A stretch of 64,000 bases of DNA from Thiobacillus denitrificans DSM 12475 (GTDB lineage: Bacteria; Pseudomonadota; Gammaproteobacteria; Burkholderiales; Thiobacillaceae). Location of the stretch: contig NZ_AQWL01000003.1 of assembly GCF_000376425.1 (NCBI RefSeq), positions 89,894 through 153,893 on the forward strand. The letters are read 5' to 3'. The notes under the pieces were generated by a model, which worked only from the letters and a program-made list of their open reading frames with translations, made no database searches and had not been told where the DNA came from. Position numbers and translations under genes: made by a program. Positions 46,726 to 57,667 of the stretch are shown in pieces (within the stretch, counting starts at the first letter, position 1; every line of letters starts with the position of its first letter).

Positions 46726-48396
46726 ATGGCCAACCCCATCACCAAAATAATCCTGTCAGCAGTCGACCGCACCAAGGCCGCGTTTACGTCGGTCAAGGGC
46801 GGGTTAGCTTCAATCGGCAGCGCAGCCACCTCGCTATCGGGCACGCTCGGCAGCATCTTCGTCGGGCTGTCGGTTGCGGGCTTTGTCGGAAAAATCAAGC
46901 AGACCATCGATGCGATGGACGAAGCCGGCGAGGCGGCAATGCGCGCCGGCACGAACGTCGAGGATTTCTCGGCGCTGCAATACGTCGGCAAGATGAGCGG
47001 CGTCGAGGACATGGAAAAGAGCCTGATCGCGCTGGTCGACAGTCTGGATCGGGCGAAGAGCGGCGCCGGGCCCACCGCAGATGCGTTCAAGTCGCTGGGC
47101 ATTGACCCGGCGCAATTCACCGACTCGTCCGACGCGCTGGATGCGATTGCCGATCAATTTGCAACGATGCCGGACGGCGTGGATAAGACTGCGCTGGCAA
47201 TTGAGCTGTTCGGCAAGAAGGTTGGCCCTGATCTGGTTCCGCTGCTTAACCTGGGCCGTTCCGGAATCCGGGCCTTTAAGGACGAAGCCGCCGCGTTTGG
47301 CGTGGTGATCGGCCCGGACGCGGAACGGGCGGCGGCCCAGTTCAACGACAACATGGACAAGCTGAAGACCGCTGCGAGCGGCCTCGGCGTGTCGGTCGCA
47401 AACGAGATGCTGCCTGGGCTGAACGAGGTTACCAGGTTGATGGCTGATGCCGCGAAGCAGGGTGGACTGACAGCCGCTGCGATGGCGGCCGTTCGCTTTG
47501 CGGTTTCGGACGTGGTAACAGACAACGACGTCGCTGCGACCTATCGGCTAGCTGAGGCGCAGAAGCAACTCAACGCATTACGTAAGGATGGGTTTGAGGA
47601 AGACCACAAGCGTGTGGCGATGCTGCGAACAATCATACCCAGCCTGCAGGTGCTGGCTAATGAGGAAAATCGGGTAGCCGATTCCGCTGCCGCCTCAGCG
47701 ACTGCTCGCAAAAAAGCCGTCGAAGATCAAAAAACGGCCAACGAAGATCTGAAGAAATCCACCGACGAGCAGATCAAGGACGCCGAGCGCCTGCAGTCGG
47801 CGCTGCAGTCGGCGTTTTCCGCGTCGATCAAGGCCGAGACCGACTACCTGCGCCAGGCGAAGAAGCTGCGCGCCGAAGCCAACGCGCCCGCCGAAGTGTC
47901 CGATGACCCCGAAGCGCAGGCGCAGGCCCGGCTCGGCGCGATCATCGCGCTGATGAAGCTGCAGCGCGAGGCGTCGTCCGCCAGCCTGGAGGACGTGCAG
48001 GCGCAGGCCGCCGCGGTGCGCGATCTGGCCGGCGGTCTCAGTGACGCCGCGTTGAAGACCGACCTGATGAAGCAGGCCAGCCTGGCCGAGGCCGCCGCGC
48101 TGGAGAAAGCCGCAGCCGAGGAAGGCGCCCGCGCCGCCGGCCAGGCCGAGCTGCTGCGCGCCACCGAGGCGCAGGCCGCTACGCTGCAGCAGTCGCTCGA
48201 CGGCATCGGCAAGGAAGTCTCGGTCGAGGTCAAGCCAGGCGCGCAGATGGAAAAGACGATCCAAGGGCTTGAGAGAGTTGCGCACCTGATCGAACACATC
48301 AAACAGCTTGGACCCATCACCGCATCGACTACGGGCGCCGATTCGGTGGAAGGATTGCTACGGACCGCCGCCCTGCAGCACGGGCGGCGGAACTAA
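46726..48396 (+). CDS. Phage tail tape-measure protein-like
   Basis: A 556-residue protein. The N-terminal half resembles tape-measure core domains: KIILSAVDRTKAAFTSVKGGLASIG, a membrane-like LGSIFVGLSVAGFVG near 40, then GVDKTALAIELFGKKVGPDLVPLL near 148-171. The rest is long coiled coil rich in Ala, Gln and Glu (about 330-520). Tape-measure length sets tail length, so 556 residues would give a short tail, near 80 nm by the usual 0.15 nm per residue. No tail tube, sheath or baseplate gene accompanies it. Confidence 0.7.
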   Translation: MANPITKIILSAVDRTKAAFTSVKGGLASIGSAATSLSGTLGSIFVGLSVAGFVGKIKQTIDAMDEAGEAAMRAGTNVEDFSALQYVGKMSGVEDMEKSLIALVDSLDRAKSGAGPTADAFKSLGIDPAQFTDSSDALDAIADQFATMPDGVDKTALAIELFGKKVGPDLVPLLNLGRSGIRAFKDEAAAFGVVIGPDAERAAAQFNDNMDKLKTAASGLGVSVANEMLPGLNEVTRLMADAAKQGGLTAAAMAAVRFAVSDVVTDNDVAATYRLAEAQKQLNALRKDGFEEDHKRVAMLRTIIPSLQVLANEENRVADSAAASATARKKAVEDQKTANEDLKKSTDEQIKDAERLQSALQSAFSASIKAETDYLRQAKKLRAEANAPAEVSDDPEAQAQARLGAIIALMKLQREASSASLEDVQAQAAAVRDLAGGLSDAALKTDLMKQASLAEAAALEKAAAEEGARAAGQAELLRATEAQAATLQQSLDGIGKEVSVEVKPGAQMEKTIQGLERVAHLIEHIKQLGPITASTTGADSVEGLLRTAALQHGRRN

Positions 48397-48399
48397 CCC

Positions 48400-48615
48400 G
48401 TGAGCGCGATCGTGCCGGAGCCCGCGTCAGTGCTTAAAAGCTCGCTTGAGTTTGCCCGCTGCAAAATCGAGGCTGGATTAACCGAGCCCGAGCGAAGAAG
48501 CATGGTCAAGTTTCTAATGCTTCTTCTCAATGATTCGCCCAAGGCGATGCGGCTCGCAAAGATGTTTGACCGCGGCGAGATCGACGGCGACACGCTGTTG
48601 AAAATGATGGGATAG
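48400..48615 (+). CDS. Small helical hypothetical protein
   Basis: A 71-residue protein from a GTG three bases after the tape-measure stop. It is helical with SMVKFLMLLLNDSPKAMRLAKMF. No family recognised. It is the last gene of the continuous structural run; a 180-bp spacer follows. Confidence 0.5.
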   Translation: MSAIVPEPASVLKSSLEFARCKIEAGLTEPERRSMVKFLMLLLNDSPKAMRLAKMFDRGEIDGDTLLKMMG

Positions 48616-48695
48616 GGTTTGGCATCAACTAAGCCGAGAAAACGCCGTTAAGCCTATTCTGGCGCGGCTGTTTTCTTTTCGTTTGGCTTGGCGTA

Positions 48696-48710
48696 GGATG
48701 CGACGCATCC
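48696..48710. promoter_or_regulatory. Perfect 15-bp palindrome in the gap before the last two element genes
   Basis: GGATGCGACGCATCC is a 7-1-7 palindrome 86 bp before the next start. A single-dimer operator is the simplest reading. The rest of the gap 48616-48795 shows only a T-rich stretch near 48670 and no gene. Confidence 0.4.
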
Positions 48711-48795
48711 GGCACCCTGTGTCTGGATAGCGGGGCCGCCAAGTGCGTCAACACCTGGCCGCCCCTGACCACCTGAAACTTTACTGGAGTCTCAA

Positions 48796-49050
48796 ATGGC
48801 TGAACCCATTGTAGTACGCACGCACCTCGATCTCGTCGACGGACTCTCTCTAGAATCCAAGTCACTTAAGGCTGGCCTTGGCCTGCTTTACGCCGCGCTG
48901 GCATTCGATCGCCGCAGCGAAGCCTCGGTCTCCGAGGCGCAGAATCATTTGTATTTTATTGCCGGAGCCCTGAGCGATCTGCAAAAAAGGCTTGAGAGCC
49001 TAGGGGCGGATGCCGAAGCGTTGCTTAACGCTGAAAAATTGGCGGCATAG
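48796..49050 (+). CDS. Small hypothetical protein of the element
   Basis: An 84-residue, mainly helical protein (SEAQNHLYFIAGALSDLQKR). A weak TGGAG site at 48785-48789 lies before the ATG. No family recognised. It may be transcribed with the next gene from its own promoter. Confidence 0.55.
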   Translation: MAEPIVVRTHLDLVDGLSLESKSLKAGLGLLYAALAFDRRSEASVSEAQNHLYFIAGALSDLQKRLESLGADAEALLNAEKLAA

Positions 49051-49051
49051 C

Positions 49052-49264
49052 GTGAGAACCGCGATCCCGGATAGCCCCAGAATGATTGATCTACAGCGGC
49101 AGATGCGCGAGGCGTCGGGTATTGGTGATCAACTAACGGCCCTGGCCGCACTTATACGCGCGGTCGACGGCGGGGAAATCAGCGAGGTCGAAGCCGGGAT
49201 ACTGCGCAAAGCCTTCGGTGAAACCATCGGGGAAACGATGATGCGATTGGAGCCCATCCAGTGA
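49052..49264 (+). CDS. Small hypothetical protein at the right end of the element
   Basis: A 70-residue protein starting from a GTG next to the previous stop; an ATG ten codons later (MIDLQRQ) is equally possible. Helical, acidic. It is followed by a strong terminator. No family recognised. Confidence 0.5.
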   Translation: MRTAIPDSPRMIDLQRQMREASGIGDQLTALAALIRAVDGGEISEVEAGILRKAFGETIGETMMRLEPIQ

Positions 49265-49290
49265 CCCGCTTCCCTTCCTGATACAAAGAC

Positions 49291-49315
49291 AGCCCGGCCT
49301 TAGCGCCGGGCTTTT
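49291..49315 (+). terminator. Intrinsic terminator at the right end of the element
   Basis: AGCCCGGC (49291-49298), loop CTTAGC, GCCGGGCT (49305-49312), then TTTCG. It ends the element's plus-strand transcript before attR and the tRNA. Confidence 0.8.
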
Positions 49316-49331
49316 CGTTGGCGGGTACTGA

Positions 49332-49354
49332 TATGCTTAGAAGGTCACTTAGAT
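49332..49354 (+). repeat. Right copy of the paired CTTAGA-N6-CTTAGA element
   Basis: Same 23-bp layout and orientation as 39032-39054, with a changed centre (AGGTCA instead of AAAATA between the CTTAGA boxes). It lies 51 bp from attR. One copy near each end of the element is expected for integrase arm sites. Confidence 0.6.
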
Positions 49355-49403
49355 TGTTTAGCCTTTTATATTTATCTTATTTATCAATGGCTTATTGTAT
49401 ATA

Positions 49404-49494
<91 letters not shown>

Positions 49495-49564
49495 GGCGGC
49501 GCGTATTGTAACCGAGCCGGACGGTTTGCTGGACGAAAATTTCGCACTCGGTCAGACTCCGCCC

Positions 49565-50980
49565 ATGCCCACCATAAAAACAGGGGGACCGATCGGGAAG
49601 CTCGCTGCGCTGGTGCTGGTTCTGGCCCTGGCTGCCTGCAGCCGTTCCCTGCCCCCGCCCGAAGCCACCGGCGAGTTACGGGTCGGCGCACGCAATAGCC
49701 CGGCCACCTATTACATCGCCCACAATGGCGAGGCCGCCGGATTCGAGCATGACTTGATGATGGCGTTCAGCCGTTCGCAGAACTGGTCGCTCAGCTGGAC
49801 CGAAAAAACCCGCCCCGAAGCCCTGTTCGAACTGCTCGACACGCACCAGGTCCATCTGGCAGCGGCGGCCCTGCCGCTTGCGGTCGTGAAGGATCGTCAC
49901 CTGATTGCGGGCCCGGTGCTGTTTGAAACGCCGGTCCACATCGTTTACCGCGCCAGCGACAGAGCGCCGCGCAGCATGGCGGACTTGCCCGGGAAAAGGC
50001 TGGCCCTGATTATTGGTTCCGGGCATACGCCCATGCTGATGCGCTTGAAGCGCAAGCATCCGAAACTTGCCTGGTCGGCGCTGGACAACGTCTGGCCGGA
50101 AGAACTGCTCGCGCAGCTGCAGGCCGGCAAATACGACGCGGTGGTCATCAACGGCATGGATTTCGATCCGATGCGCAATTTCTACCCTGAACTGGCGGTG
50201 GCGTTCGACATCGGCGATACGCAGAAAATCGTATGGGCGTTGCCCACTCACAGTTCGCAGGCACTGCGCAATGCGCTGGCACGCTTCGTCGAGCAGGCGC
50301 GCAAGGACGGCACCATCAAGCGCATTTACGAGCGCTATTTTGGCCACATCAAGCGGCTGGACAGCACGGACATCGTCGGCATCCTGCAGCGCCGCCGGCA
50401 ACGGCTGCCCGAACTGCGCCAGCATTTCCAGGAGGCGCAAACCCTCACCGGCATCGACTGGCGCCTGCTCGCCGCGATCGGCTATCAGGAATCGCAATGG
50501 AACCCGTTCGCCACCTCGCCGACCGGCGTGCGCGGCTTGATGATGCTGACCGGTGAAACGGCCGATCGCATGGGAATCACCGACCGCCTCAATGCGCGCC
50601 AGAGCATTCTTGGGGGCGCGCGTTATCTGCTCAAGTTGAAAACAGCCCTGCCCGGCCGCATCTCCGAGCCCGACCGCACCTGGCTGGCGCTGGCCGCCTA
50701 CAATCAGGGGCAGGGGCACATGGAAGACGCGCGCCGCATCGCGCAGGCGCGCAACGGCAGCCCGGACAGCTGGGCCGACGTCAAGGAGGCCTTGCCACAT
50801 CTAAGCCGGGGCACCTATGCCAGTGCCATGAAATACGGCTACGCGCGCGGTGCAGAGGCGCTGCATTTTGCCGAAAACATCCGCAACTATTACGACATCC
50901 TGCTGCGGCTGGAGCCGGAATACAACCCGCTGATCAATCTGGGCGACAGCGAGGAAGGCCGGGCTGTCGGGCCGGGCTGA
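49565..50980 (+). CDS. mltF: Membrane-bound lytic murein transglycosylase F
   Basis: A 471-residue lipoprotein. The signal ends in a lipobox (LALAAC). An amino-acid-binding-like domain (about 40-265) is followed by an SLT lytic transglycosylase domain with the catalytic glutamate in LLAAIGYQESQWNPFA near residue 303 and LMMLTGETA. It cuts glycan strands to 1,6-anhydro ends at the outer membrane. The ATG at 49565 is used; no SD is obvious, and an in-frame TTG lies 13 codons upstream. Confidence 0.93.
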   Translation: MPTIKTGGPIGKLAALVLVLALAACSRSLPPPEATGELRVGARNSPATYYIAHNGEAAGFEHDLMMAFSRSQNWSLSWTEKTRPEALFELLDTHQVHLAAAALPLAVVKDRHLIAGPVLFETPVHIVYRASDRAPRSMADLPGKRLALIIGSGHTPMLMRLKRKHPKLAWSALDNVWPEELLAQLQAGKYDAVVINGMDFDPMRNFYPELAVAFDIGDTQKIVWALPTHSSQALRNALARFVEQARKDGTIKRIYERYFGHIKRLDSTDIVGILQRRRQRLPELRQHFQEAQTLTGIDWRLLAAIGYQESQWNPFATSPTGVRGLMMLTGETADRMGITDRLNARQSILGGARYLLKLKTALPGRISEPDRTWLALAAYNQGQGHMEDARRIAQARNGSPDSWADVKEALPHLSRGTYASAMKYGYARGAEALHFAENIRNYYDILLRLEPEYNPLINLGDSEEGRAVGPG

Positions 50981-50981
50981 A

Positions 50982-52292
<1,311 letters not shown>

Positions 52293-52338
52293 CTATTTTC
52301 GCCGATAGCCGCCCGCTGCGGCTAGGGGCGGCCTGAAT

Positions 52339-55300
52339 TTAGGCCGCTTCGACCATCCCCACCGCTTCTTCCACGTCGACCGCGACGATGCGCGACACCC
52401 CCGGCTCCTGCATGGTGACGCCGGCGAGGTGCTGCGCCATTTCCATGGTGACGCGGTTGTGGGTGATGAAAAGGAACTGGGTGTGGTCGGACATCGCCTT
52501 GACCAGGTTGCAGTAGCGCTCGGTATTGGCGTCGTCGAGCGGGGCGTCGACCTCGTCGAGCAGGCAGAACGGCGCCGGGTTGAGCTTGAACATGGCGAAC
52601 ACCAGCGACAGCGCGGTGAGCGTCTTTTCTCCGCCCGATAACAAATGAATCGAGGCGTTTTTCTTGCCGGGCGGCTGGGCGAACACCTGCACCCCGGCGT
52701 CGAGCAGTTCCTCGCCAGTGAGAATGAGTCTGGCCTGGCCGCCGCCGAACAGCTTCGGGAATAGTTCGCCCATGTGCCGGTTGACGGTGTCGAAGGTCTC
52801 CTTCAGCCGCGTGCGCGATTCCTGGTCGATGCGGCGGATTGCGTCTTCCAGCGTGGTGACGGCTTCCAGCAGGTCGGCGCATTGCGCGGCGAGATATTCG
52901 GCGCGTTCCTGCGCCTGGGTGAGTTCGTCCAGCGCCGCGAGGTTGACCGCACCGAGCGCTGCGATCTCGTTCTGCAGGCGGTTGATCTCGGCCTGCAATT
53001 GCGAGGGCCTGGGGCTGTCGGCGAGGCCCGATTCGAGGCTCGCCTCGTCGGCCGCCGCTTCGCGCAGCTGCAGTTCGAACTGCGACTGCATCAGCATGGC
53101 TTCCTGGTCCTTGAGCTTTAGCTGCTCGATGCTGCGGCGCAGCGGGTCGAGCCCCTGCTCGCAGGCCATGCGCGCTTCATCATGGCCTCTGAGTTGCGCG
53201 GTCAGGCCTTCCACTGCTTCGCGCGCGGCGGCCAGGGCGGCTTCGGCTGCGGTGCGCGTTGTCAGGGCGCCTTGCAGTTCGGCATCCAGCGCGTCGGCCG
53301 GCAGGCGGGCGAGTTCCGCGCGCCCCTGCGTGAGCCGCGTCTCGTCGTCGGCGATTTCCTGTTCGATGCGCGCCAGCGTTTCGCCGAGTTCCCTGATCTT
53401 GTTGTTGCAGGTGGTGAGCGCAAAGCCGGCCTCCTGGTGGCGCCGCTCGGCCGCGCGCTGCAGCTCGCGCGCCTCGAACACGGCGCGGTCGGCCTGGTCG
53501 CGCTGCTGGCGCGCGGCGTATAGCGCCTCGCGCGCGTCGTCACCCTGCGCGCGGTAGTCCTTGAGGCGGGCCTCCACCGCTTCCAGTGTGGCGCGCTCGG
53601 CGGTCAGCTGACGCGTGACCTCGTCGAGTTCCTGGGTGATCTGCGTGGAGCGGCTTTGCACCCGCTCCACTGCCTGCTGCAGGCGCAGCAACTCCATTTG
53701 CGCGGTGTGGTGGCGGCTTTGCGTCTGCCCGGTCTGCGCGCGCAGCGCCTGGATTTCGCGCTGGCGATCACTGTAGCTTTGCTGGGCCTCGGCGTGGGCG
53801 GCTTCGAGCCAGGCCACTTCCTCGCGCAGGCGCACGGCGTCATCAGCGAGGCGCTCGAGCTCCCGTCCGCGCGCCAGGATGCCTTCCACCGCCGTGTGCG
53901 GGCCATGAAAGGTGACGCTGTGACGGGTGAACACATGGCCCTGCGGCGTCACCGCGCATTCGCCGGCCGCGAGGCTGGCGGCCCGGCCGCGTGCGGCCTC
54001 CGCGTCGTCGGCCCAGTAGACGCCGCCAAGCCAGTCGGTCAGTGCCGCGTGAGCCGCGCCATCGTCGCTGGCAATCTTGCTGGCAAGCAGTTCCGCCGCA
54101 ACCGGTACCGCAGTCCCGTCCCCGGCCCACACCGTGAGCCGCGCCGGCGGCGCATCGGCGAACCAGGCGGGCGCCGCCTCGGCGGCCACTGCCTGCAGGC
54201 GTTCGCGCAGCATCGCTTCGACTGCCGCTTCCCAGCCAGGCGCGACGGAGAGTTTTTCCCATAGGCGCGGCACGCTGTCCAGGCCGCGGCTGTGCAGCCA
54301 GTCGCCGAGCTTCTCGTCGGCCTTGAGGCTTTCCTGCAATTTCTTCAACGCGGCGAGCTCGGCTTCGGTCTGGTGCAGCGTCTTGCGCGCGGTTTCGAGC
54401 TCGCGCGTGTGCTGCGCGCGCGCAGCGTCGAGTTCGGACAAGGCGGTTTCGGCTTCCTTGAGGCCCATCTGCGCAGTCGATAATGTCTGCGCCAGTTCCT
54501 CGACTTCGATCTGTTTTTGCGCCAGCCCCGTGGTATCGGTTCGCGGCAGCTGCGCCTGTTCCTGGGCGAGTCTGCGCTGGCGCATATCCAGCTGTTCGAG
54601 CTGGCGTTTGGTGTGGCCGAGGCTGTTTTCGTCGACCTGGCGCGCCTGATCCAGTTGCGAGACCACGCGCTGCGCTTCGCCCACCGTCTGCTGCGCCTGG
54701 CGCAGGGCAGCGTCCTTCTGCGGCAGCGTGCTGTCGGTGGCCTGGCGCGCCGCGGCTTCGGCCTCGGCAAGCACGGCCTCAAGGCCGGGCTGCTGCATAT
54801 TCACTTCGCTCAGGGCTTCCGCAGTGGACACACGGCGCGCCTGCTGCGCCTCCATGCGCGCGCCCAGATCCTGTACCTGGCGATACAGGCGCTCACGGGT
54901 GGCGTTCTGGTGCGCCATGGCCTGCTCGATGCGCGCGACCTCGGACTGCGCCTGGTAATACGCGGCCTGCGCGGTATTGAGCGTGTCCTGCCCGGCGAAC
55001 TGGGTCTGGCGCACGGTTTCCAGGGTCGCTTCGATGTGGCGCAGGCGCGCGGTTTCGGCTTCGAGCCTGTTCTGCGCCTCGGTCAGATCCTTGTCGATGC
55101 GGGAGCGCTGCTGGGCGGCATCATGCTTCCTGGCATACCACAGGCGGTGCTGGGCAAACGTCAAATCCGCTTGAAGGCTGCGGTAGTGCTGGGCGACTTC
55201 GGCCTGCGCGGCGAGCTTTTCGACCTGGTTCTTGAGTTCGCGCTGGATGTCCTCGACGCGGTTGAGGTTGTCGCGCGCGTCCTTCAGCCGGGCCTCGGTT

Positions 55301-55836
55301 TCGCGGCGGCGCTCCTTGTACTTGGACACACCGGCGGCTTCTTCCAGGTAGCCGCGCAACTCCTCGGGCTTGGCCTCGATCAGGCGCGAAATCATGCCCT
55401 GCTCGATGATGGCGTAGGCGCGCGCGCCGACCCCGGTGCCGAGGAAGAGGTCGGCGACGTCGCGCCGCCGCACCCGCATGTTGTTGATGTAATAGGTGGA
55501 GTCGCCGCTGCGATCGAGCACGCGCTTGACCGAGATTTCGGAATACTGCGACCACTGCCCGGCGGCACGGCCGAGTTCGTTGTTGAATGCCAGTTCGACC
55601 GATGCGCGCGAGGCCGGCTTGCGGCTGGCGGAGCCGTTGAAGATCACGTCCTGCATGGTTTCGCCACGCAGGTGCTTGGCCGACGATTCGCCGAGCACCC
55701 AGCGCACCGCGTCGATCACGTTCGACTTGCCGCAGCCGTTCGGCCCCACCACGCCGGTCAGCTGCGCGGGGACGGGAATCACGGTGGGATCGACGAAACT
55801 CTTGAAACCGGCAAGTTTGATGTGGGTTAAACGCAA
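52339..55836 (-). CDS. smc: Chromosome segregation ATPase SMC
   Basis: An 1165-residue SMC. Head half 1 has [20 protein letters not shown] (about 32-51), then a coiled coil, a hinge near 500-650, a second coiled coil, and head half 2 with the signature [17 protein letters not shown] and Walker [14 protein letters not shown]. It forms the condensin ring with ScpA and ScpB encoded at 13.5-15.0 kb. The start is a TTG giving the standard [14 protein letters not shown] opening. It is divergent from queF. Confidence 0.96.
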   Translation of the reverse strand: MRLTHIKLAGFKSFVDPTVIPVPAQLTGVVGPNGCGKSNVIDAVRWVLGESSAKHLRGETMQDVIFNGSASRKPASRASVELAFNNELGRAAGQWSQYSEISVKRVLDRSGDSTYYINNMRVRRRDVADLFLGTGVGARAYAIIEQGMISRLIEAKPEELRGYLEEAAGVSKYKERRRETEARLKDARDNLNRVEDIQRELKNQVEKLAAQAEVAQHYRSLQADLTFAQHRLWYARKHDAAQQRSRIDKDLTEAQNRLEAETARLRHIEATLETVRQTQFAGQDTLNTAQAAYYQAQSEVARIEQAMAHQNATRERLYRQVQDLGARMEAQQARRVSTAEALSEVNMQQPGLEAVLAEAEAAARQATDSTLPQKDAALRQAQQTVGEAQRVVSQLDQARQVDENSLGHTKRQLEQLDMRQRRLAQEQAQLPRTDTTGLAQKQIEVEELAQTLSTAQMGLKEAETALSELDAARAQHTRELETARKTLHQTEAELAALKKLQESLKADEKLGDWLHSRGLDSVPRLWEKLSVAPGWEAAVEAMLRERLQAVAAEAAPAWFADAPPARLTVWAGDGTAVPVAAELLASKIASDDGAAHAALTDWLGGVYWADDAEAARGRAASLAAGECAVTPQGHVFTRHSVTFHGPHTAVEGILARGRELERLADDAVRLREEVAWLEAAHAEAQQSYSDRQREIQALRAQTGQTQSRHHTAQMELLRLQQAVERVQSRSTQITQELDEVTRQLTAERATLEAVEARLKDYRAQGDDAREALYAARQQRDQADRAVFEARELQRAAERRHQEAGFALTTCNNKIRELGETLARIEQEIADDETRLTQGRAELARLPADALDAELQGALTTRTAAEAALAAAREAVEGLTAQLRGHDEARMACEQGLDPLRRSIEQLKLKDQEAMLMQSQFELQLREAAADEASLESGLADSPRPSQLQAEINRLQNEIAALGAVNLAALDELTQAQERAEYLAAQCADLLEAVTTLEDAIRRIDQESRTRLKETFDTVNRHMGELFPKLFGGGQARLILTGEELLDAGVQVFAQPPGKKNASIHLLSGGEKTLTALSLVFAMFKLNPAPFCLLDEVDAPLDDANTERYCNLVKAMSDHTQFLFITHNRVTMEMAQHLAGVTMQEPGVSRIVAVDVEEAVGMVEAA

Positions 55837-55856
55837 GACAGCGGAACCTTGGCTTT

Positions 55857-55898
55857 TATAATGGAGTCTCCAAACGCCCTTGCGGGGGCGTTATTTGT
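55857..55898 (+). promoter_or_regulatory. TATAAT box and leader hairpin before queF
   Basis: A perfect TATAAT (55857-55862) is followed by a 7-bp hairpin, AACGCCC (55873-55879) / GGGCGTT (55886-55892), then ATTTGTTG. The hairpin lies in the 5' leader of queF. It is terminator-like but the T-run is poor, and it does not match the preQ1 riboswitch layout known for queF-type genes. Confidence 0.4.
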
Positions 55899-55925
55899 TG
55901 CCGCCATTCTACACCGAGCTTTTTT

Positions 55926-56345
55926 ATGCCCTCCACGCCTGCCAAGACCCTCGAAACCTTCCCCAATCCAAAACCTGGACGCGACTTTCACATTCACATG
56001 GAAGTTCCTGAATTCACGTGTCTTTGTCCCAAGACTGGACAGCCGGATTTCGCCACGATCATCCTCGACTACATTCCTGACCAGACCTGCGTCGAACTCA
56101 AGAGCCTTAAGCTCTACATGTGGAGCTTCCGCGAGGAGGGGCATTTTCATGAGGATGTGACCAACCGGATTCTTGACGACCTGGTCAAAGTGACGAAACC
56201 GCGCTTCATGCGGCTGACCGCCAAGTTCTACGTGCGCGGCGGCATCTTCACCAATGTGGTCGCCGAACACCGCAAGAAAGGCTGGCAGCCGGTACCGCGC
56301 GTCGACCTCGGCCAGTTCGAGCACCAGTCGAACACACGCGGATAA
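55926..56345 (+). CDS. queF: NADPH-dependent 7-cyano-7-deazaguanine reductase
   Basis: A 139-residue unimodular QueF that reduces preQ0 to preQ1 in queuosine synthesis. The catalytic cysteine lies in [17 protein letters not shown] (about 30-46), with the Asp two turns later, and the family signature [20 protein letters not shown] is near 58-77. The ATG at 55926 gives the usual start. The next gene begins 4 bp after its stop. Confidence 0.95.
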   Translation: MPSTPAKTLETFPNPKPGRDFHIHMEVPEFTCLCPKTGQPDFATIILDYIPDQTCVELKSLKLYMWSFREEGHFHEDVTNRILDDLVKVTKPRFMRLTAKFYVRGGIFTNVVAEHRKKGWQPVPRVDLGQFEHQSNTRG

Positions 56346-56349
56346 TCCA

Positions 56350-57609
56350 TTGTATTTTATCGGTATTGATTTTGGCACCTCGGGCGCACGCAGTTGCGTG
56401 ATCGACGCCGAGGGAATGATCGTTGCCGAGGACAAGCGCGACTTCGGCACACTGGAAGACTACGAGCGCGCCGGCATCTGGCGCGAGGCGCTGTGGGATC
56501 TGGTCGCTTCGCTGCCGCCGGCGCTCCGCTCGCAACTGTCCGGCATCGCACTCGACGGCACCTCGGGCACGGTGCTCGCCTGCGACGAGGCATTGGGCCC
56601 GCGCCATCCGCCACTCCTGTACAACGACGACCGTGCGGTCATTGAAGCCGCGCTGATCCGGAAGACCGCCACGCCGGGCCACCCGGCCGCCGCCGTCACC
56701 TCCGGACTCGCCAAGGTGCTGTGGCTGAAGAAGCGCCTCGGCCTCACCGGTGCCCGTCTCTACCTCAACCAGGCTGACTGGCTGGCAGGCCTGCTGACCG
56801 AACAACCGGGCATGACCGACTACCACAACGCCCTCAAGATGGGGCTCGATCTCGATGCGCTGAAATGGTCGGCCTGGGTCGAAACGCTCGCCGACATCAA
56901 TACCCTGCCGGTCCCGATCGCGCCCGGCTCACGGCTGGCGACCGTGTCGCGTCCGCGCGCACGCTACCTCGGCGTCAATACTCGCTGCGTGGTGCATGCA
57001 GGCACCACCGACTCGATCGCCGCGTTTCTGGCCGCAGGCGTCACCCACAGCGGCGACGCCGTCACCTCGCTCGGCAGTACCCTGGTGCTGAAGCTGCTGT
57101 CCGACACCCGGGTGGAATCGGTCGACCACGGCGTCTACTCGCACTGGTTCGGCGATCGCTGGCTGGCGGGCGGCGCGTCCAATGCGGGCGGCTCCGTGCT
57201 GCAGCAGTACTTCGACGATCGCACGCTCGCCGCGCTCAGTGAAAAAATCGACCCGGAAGTCGCCAGCCCGCTCGACTACCTGCCATTACCGAAAGCCGGC
57301 GAACGCTTCCCGGTCAACGATCCCGGGCTCTTCCCTCGCCTGACGCCGCGCCCGGCCGACGACGTCGAATTCCTGCACGGCCTGCTGGAGAGCCTGGCGC
57401 GCATCGAGGCGAAGGGCTACGGCCTACTGGCCCAACTCGGCACCACGCGGGTAGCCCGGGTGGAAACCGCCGGCGGTGGCGCGCAGAACCGCGCCTGGAG
57501 CCACATCCGTCAGCGCCTACTGGGCGTCCCGGTCACGCGCGCCGCTCACACCGAGGCTGCCTATGGCGCCGCGCTACTGGCTCGTGATGGGTTGGCACTT
57601 TTCAAGTGA
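56350..57609 (+). CDS. FGGY-family carbohydrate kinase (possible D-ribulose kinase)
   Basis: A 419-residue sugar kinase. The N-terminal phosphate-1 loop YFIGIDFGTSGARSCVID starts at residue 2, and the sugar-binding GIALDGTSGTVLACD is near 80. The C-terminal adenosine motif TAGGGAQNRAW lies near residue 373. The sequence resembles the plant/cyanobacterial D-ribulose kinase and xylulokinase-like group, but the substrate is uncertain. Translation begins at a TTG 4 bp after queF, so the two are coupled; their functional link is not evident. Confidence 0.85.
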   Translation: MYFIGIDFGTSGARSCVIDAEGMIVAEDKRDFGTLEDYERAGIWREALWDLVASLPPALRSQLSGIALDGTSGTVLACDEALGPRHPPLLYNDDRAVIEAALIRKTATPGHPAAAVTSGLAKVLWLKKRLGLTGARLYLNQADWLAGLLTEQPGMTDYHNALKMGLDLDALKWSAWVETLADINTLPVPIAPGSRLATVSRPRARYLGVNTRCVVHAGTTDSIAAFLAAGVTHSGDAVTSLGSTLVLKLLSDTRVESVDHGVYSHWFGDRWLAGGASNAGGSVLQQYFDDRTLAALSEKIDPEVASPLDYLPLPKAGERFPVNDPGLFPRLTPRPADDVEFLHGLLESLARIEAKGYGLLAQLGTTRVARVETAGGGAQNRAWSHIRQRLLGVPVTRAAHTEAAYGAALLARDGLALFK

Positions 57610-57667
57610 GAGGCTGAAAGCAGGGCGAGGCGCAAAGATCGTAAGTCGCACGCGCCTTTGTCACGCA

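Noticed and set aside
55872-55925. preQ1 riboswitch before queF
   Set aside because: The leader hairpin lacks the A-rich tail and loop contacts of preQ1-I, and the gene encodes an enzyme of the pathway in a group where this switch is not usual.
57628-57660. AGGCGC/GCGCCT as a terminator after the FGGY kinase
   Set aside because: Six-base arms with an 18-bp loop and only three T residues; too weak.
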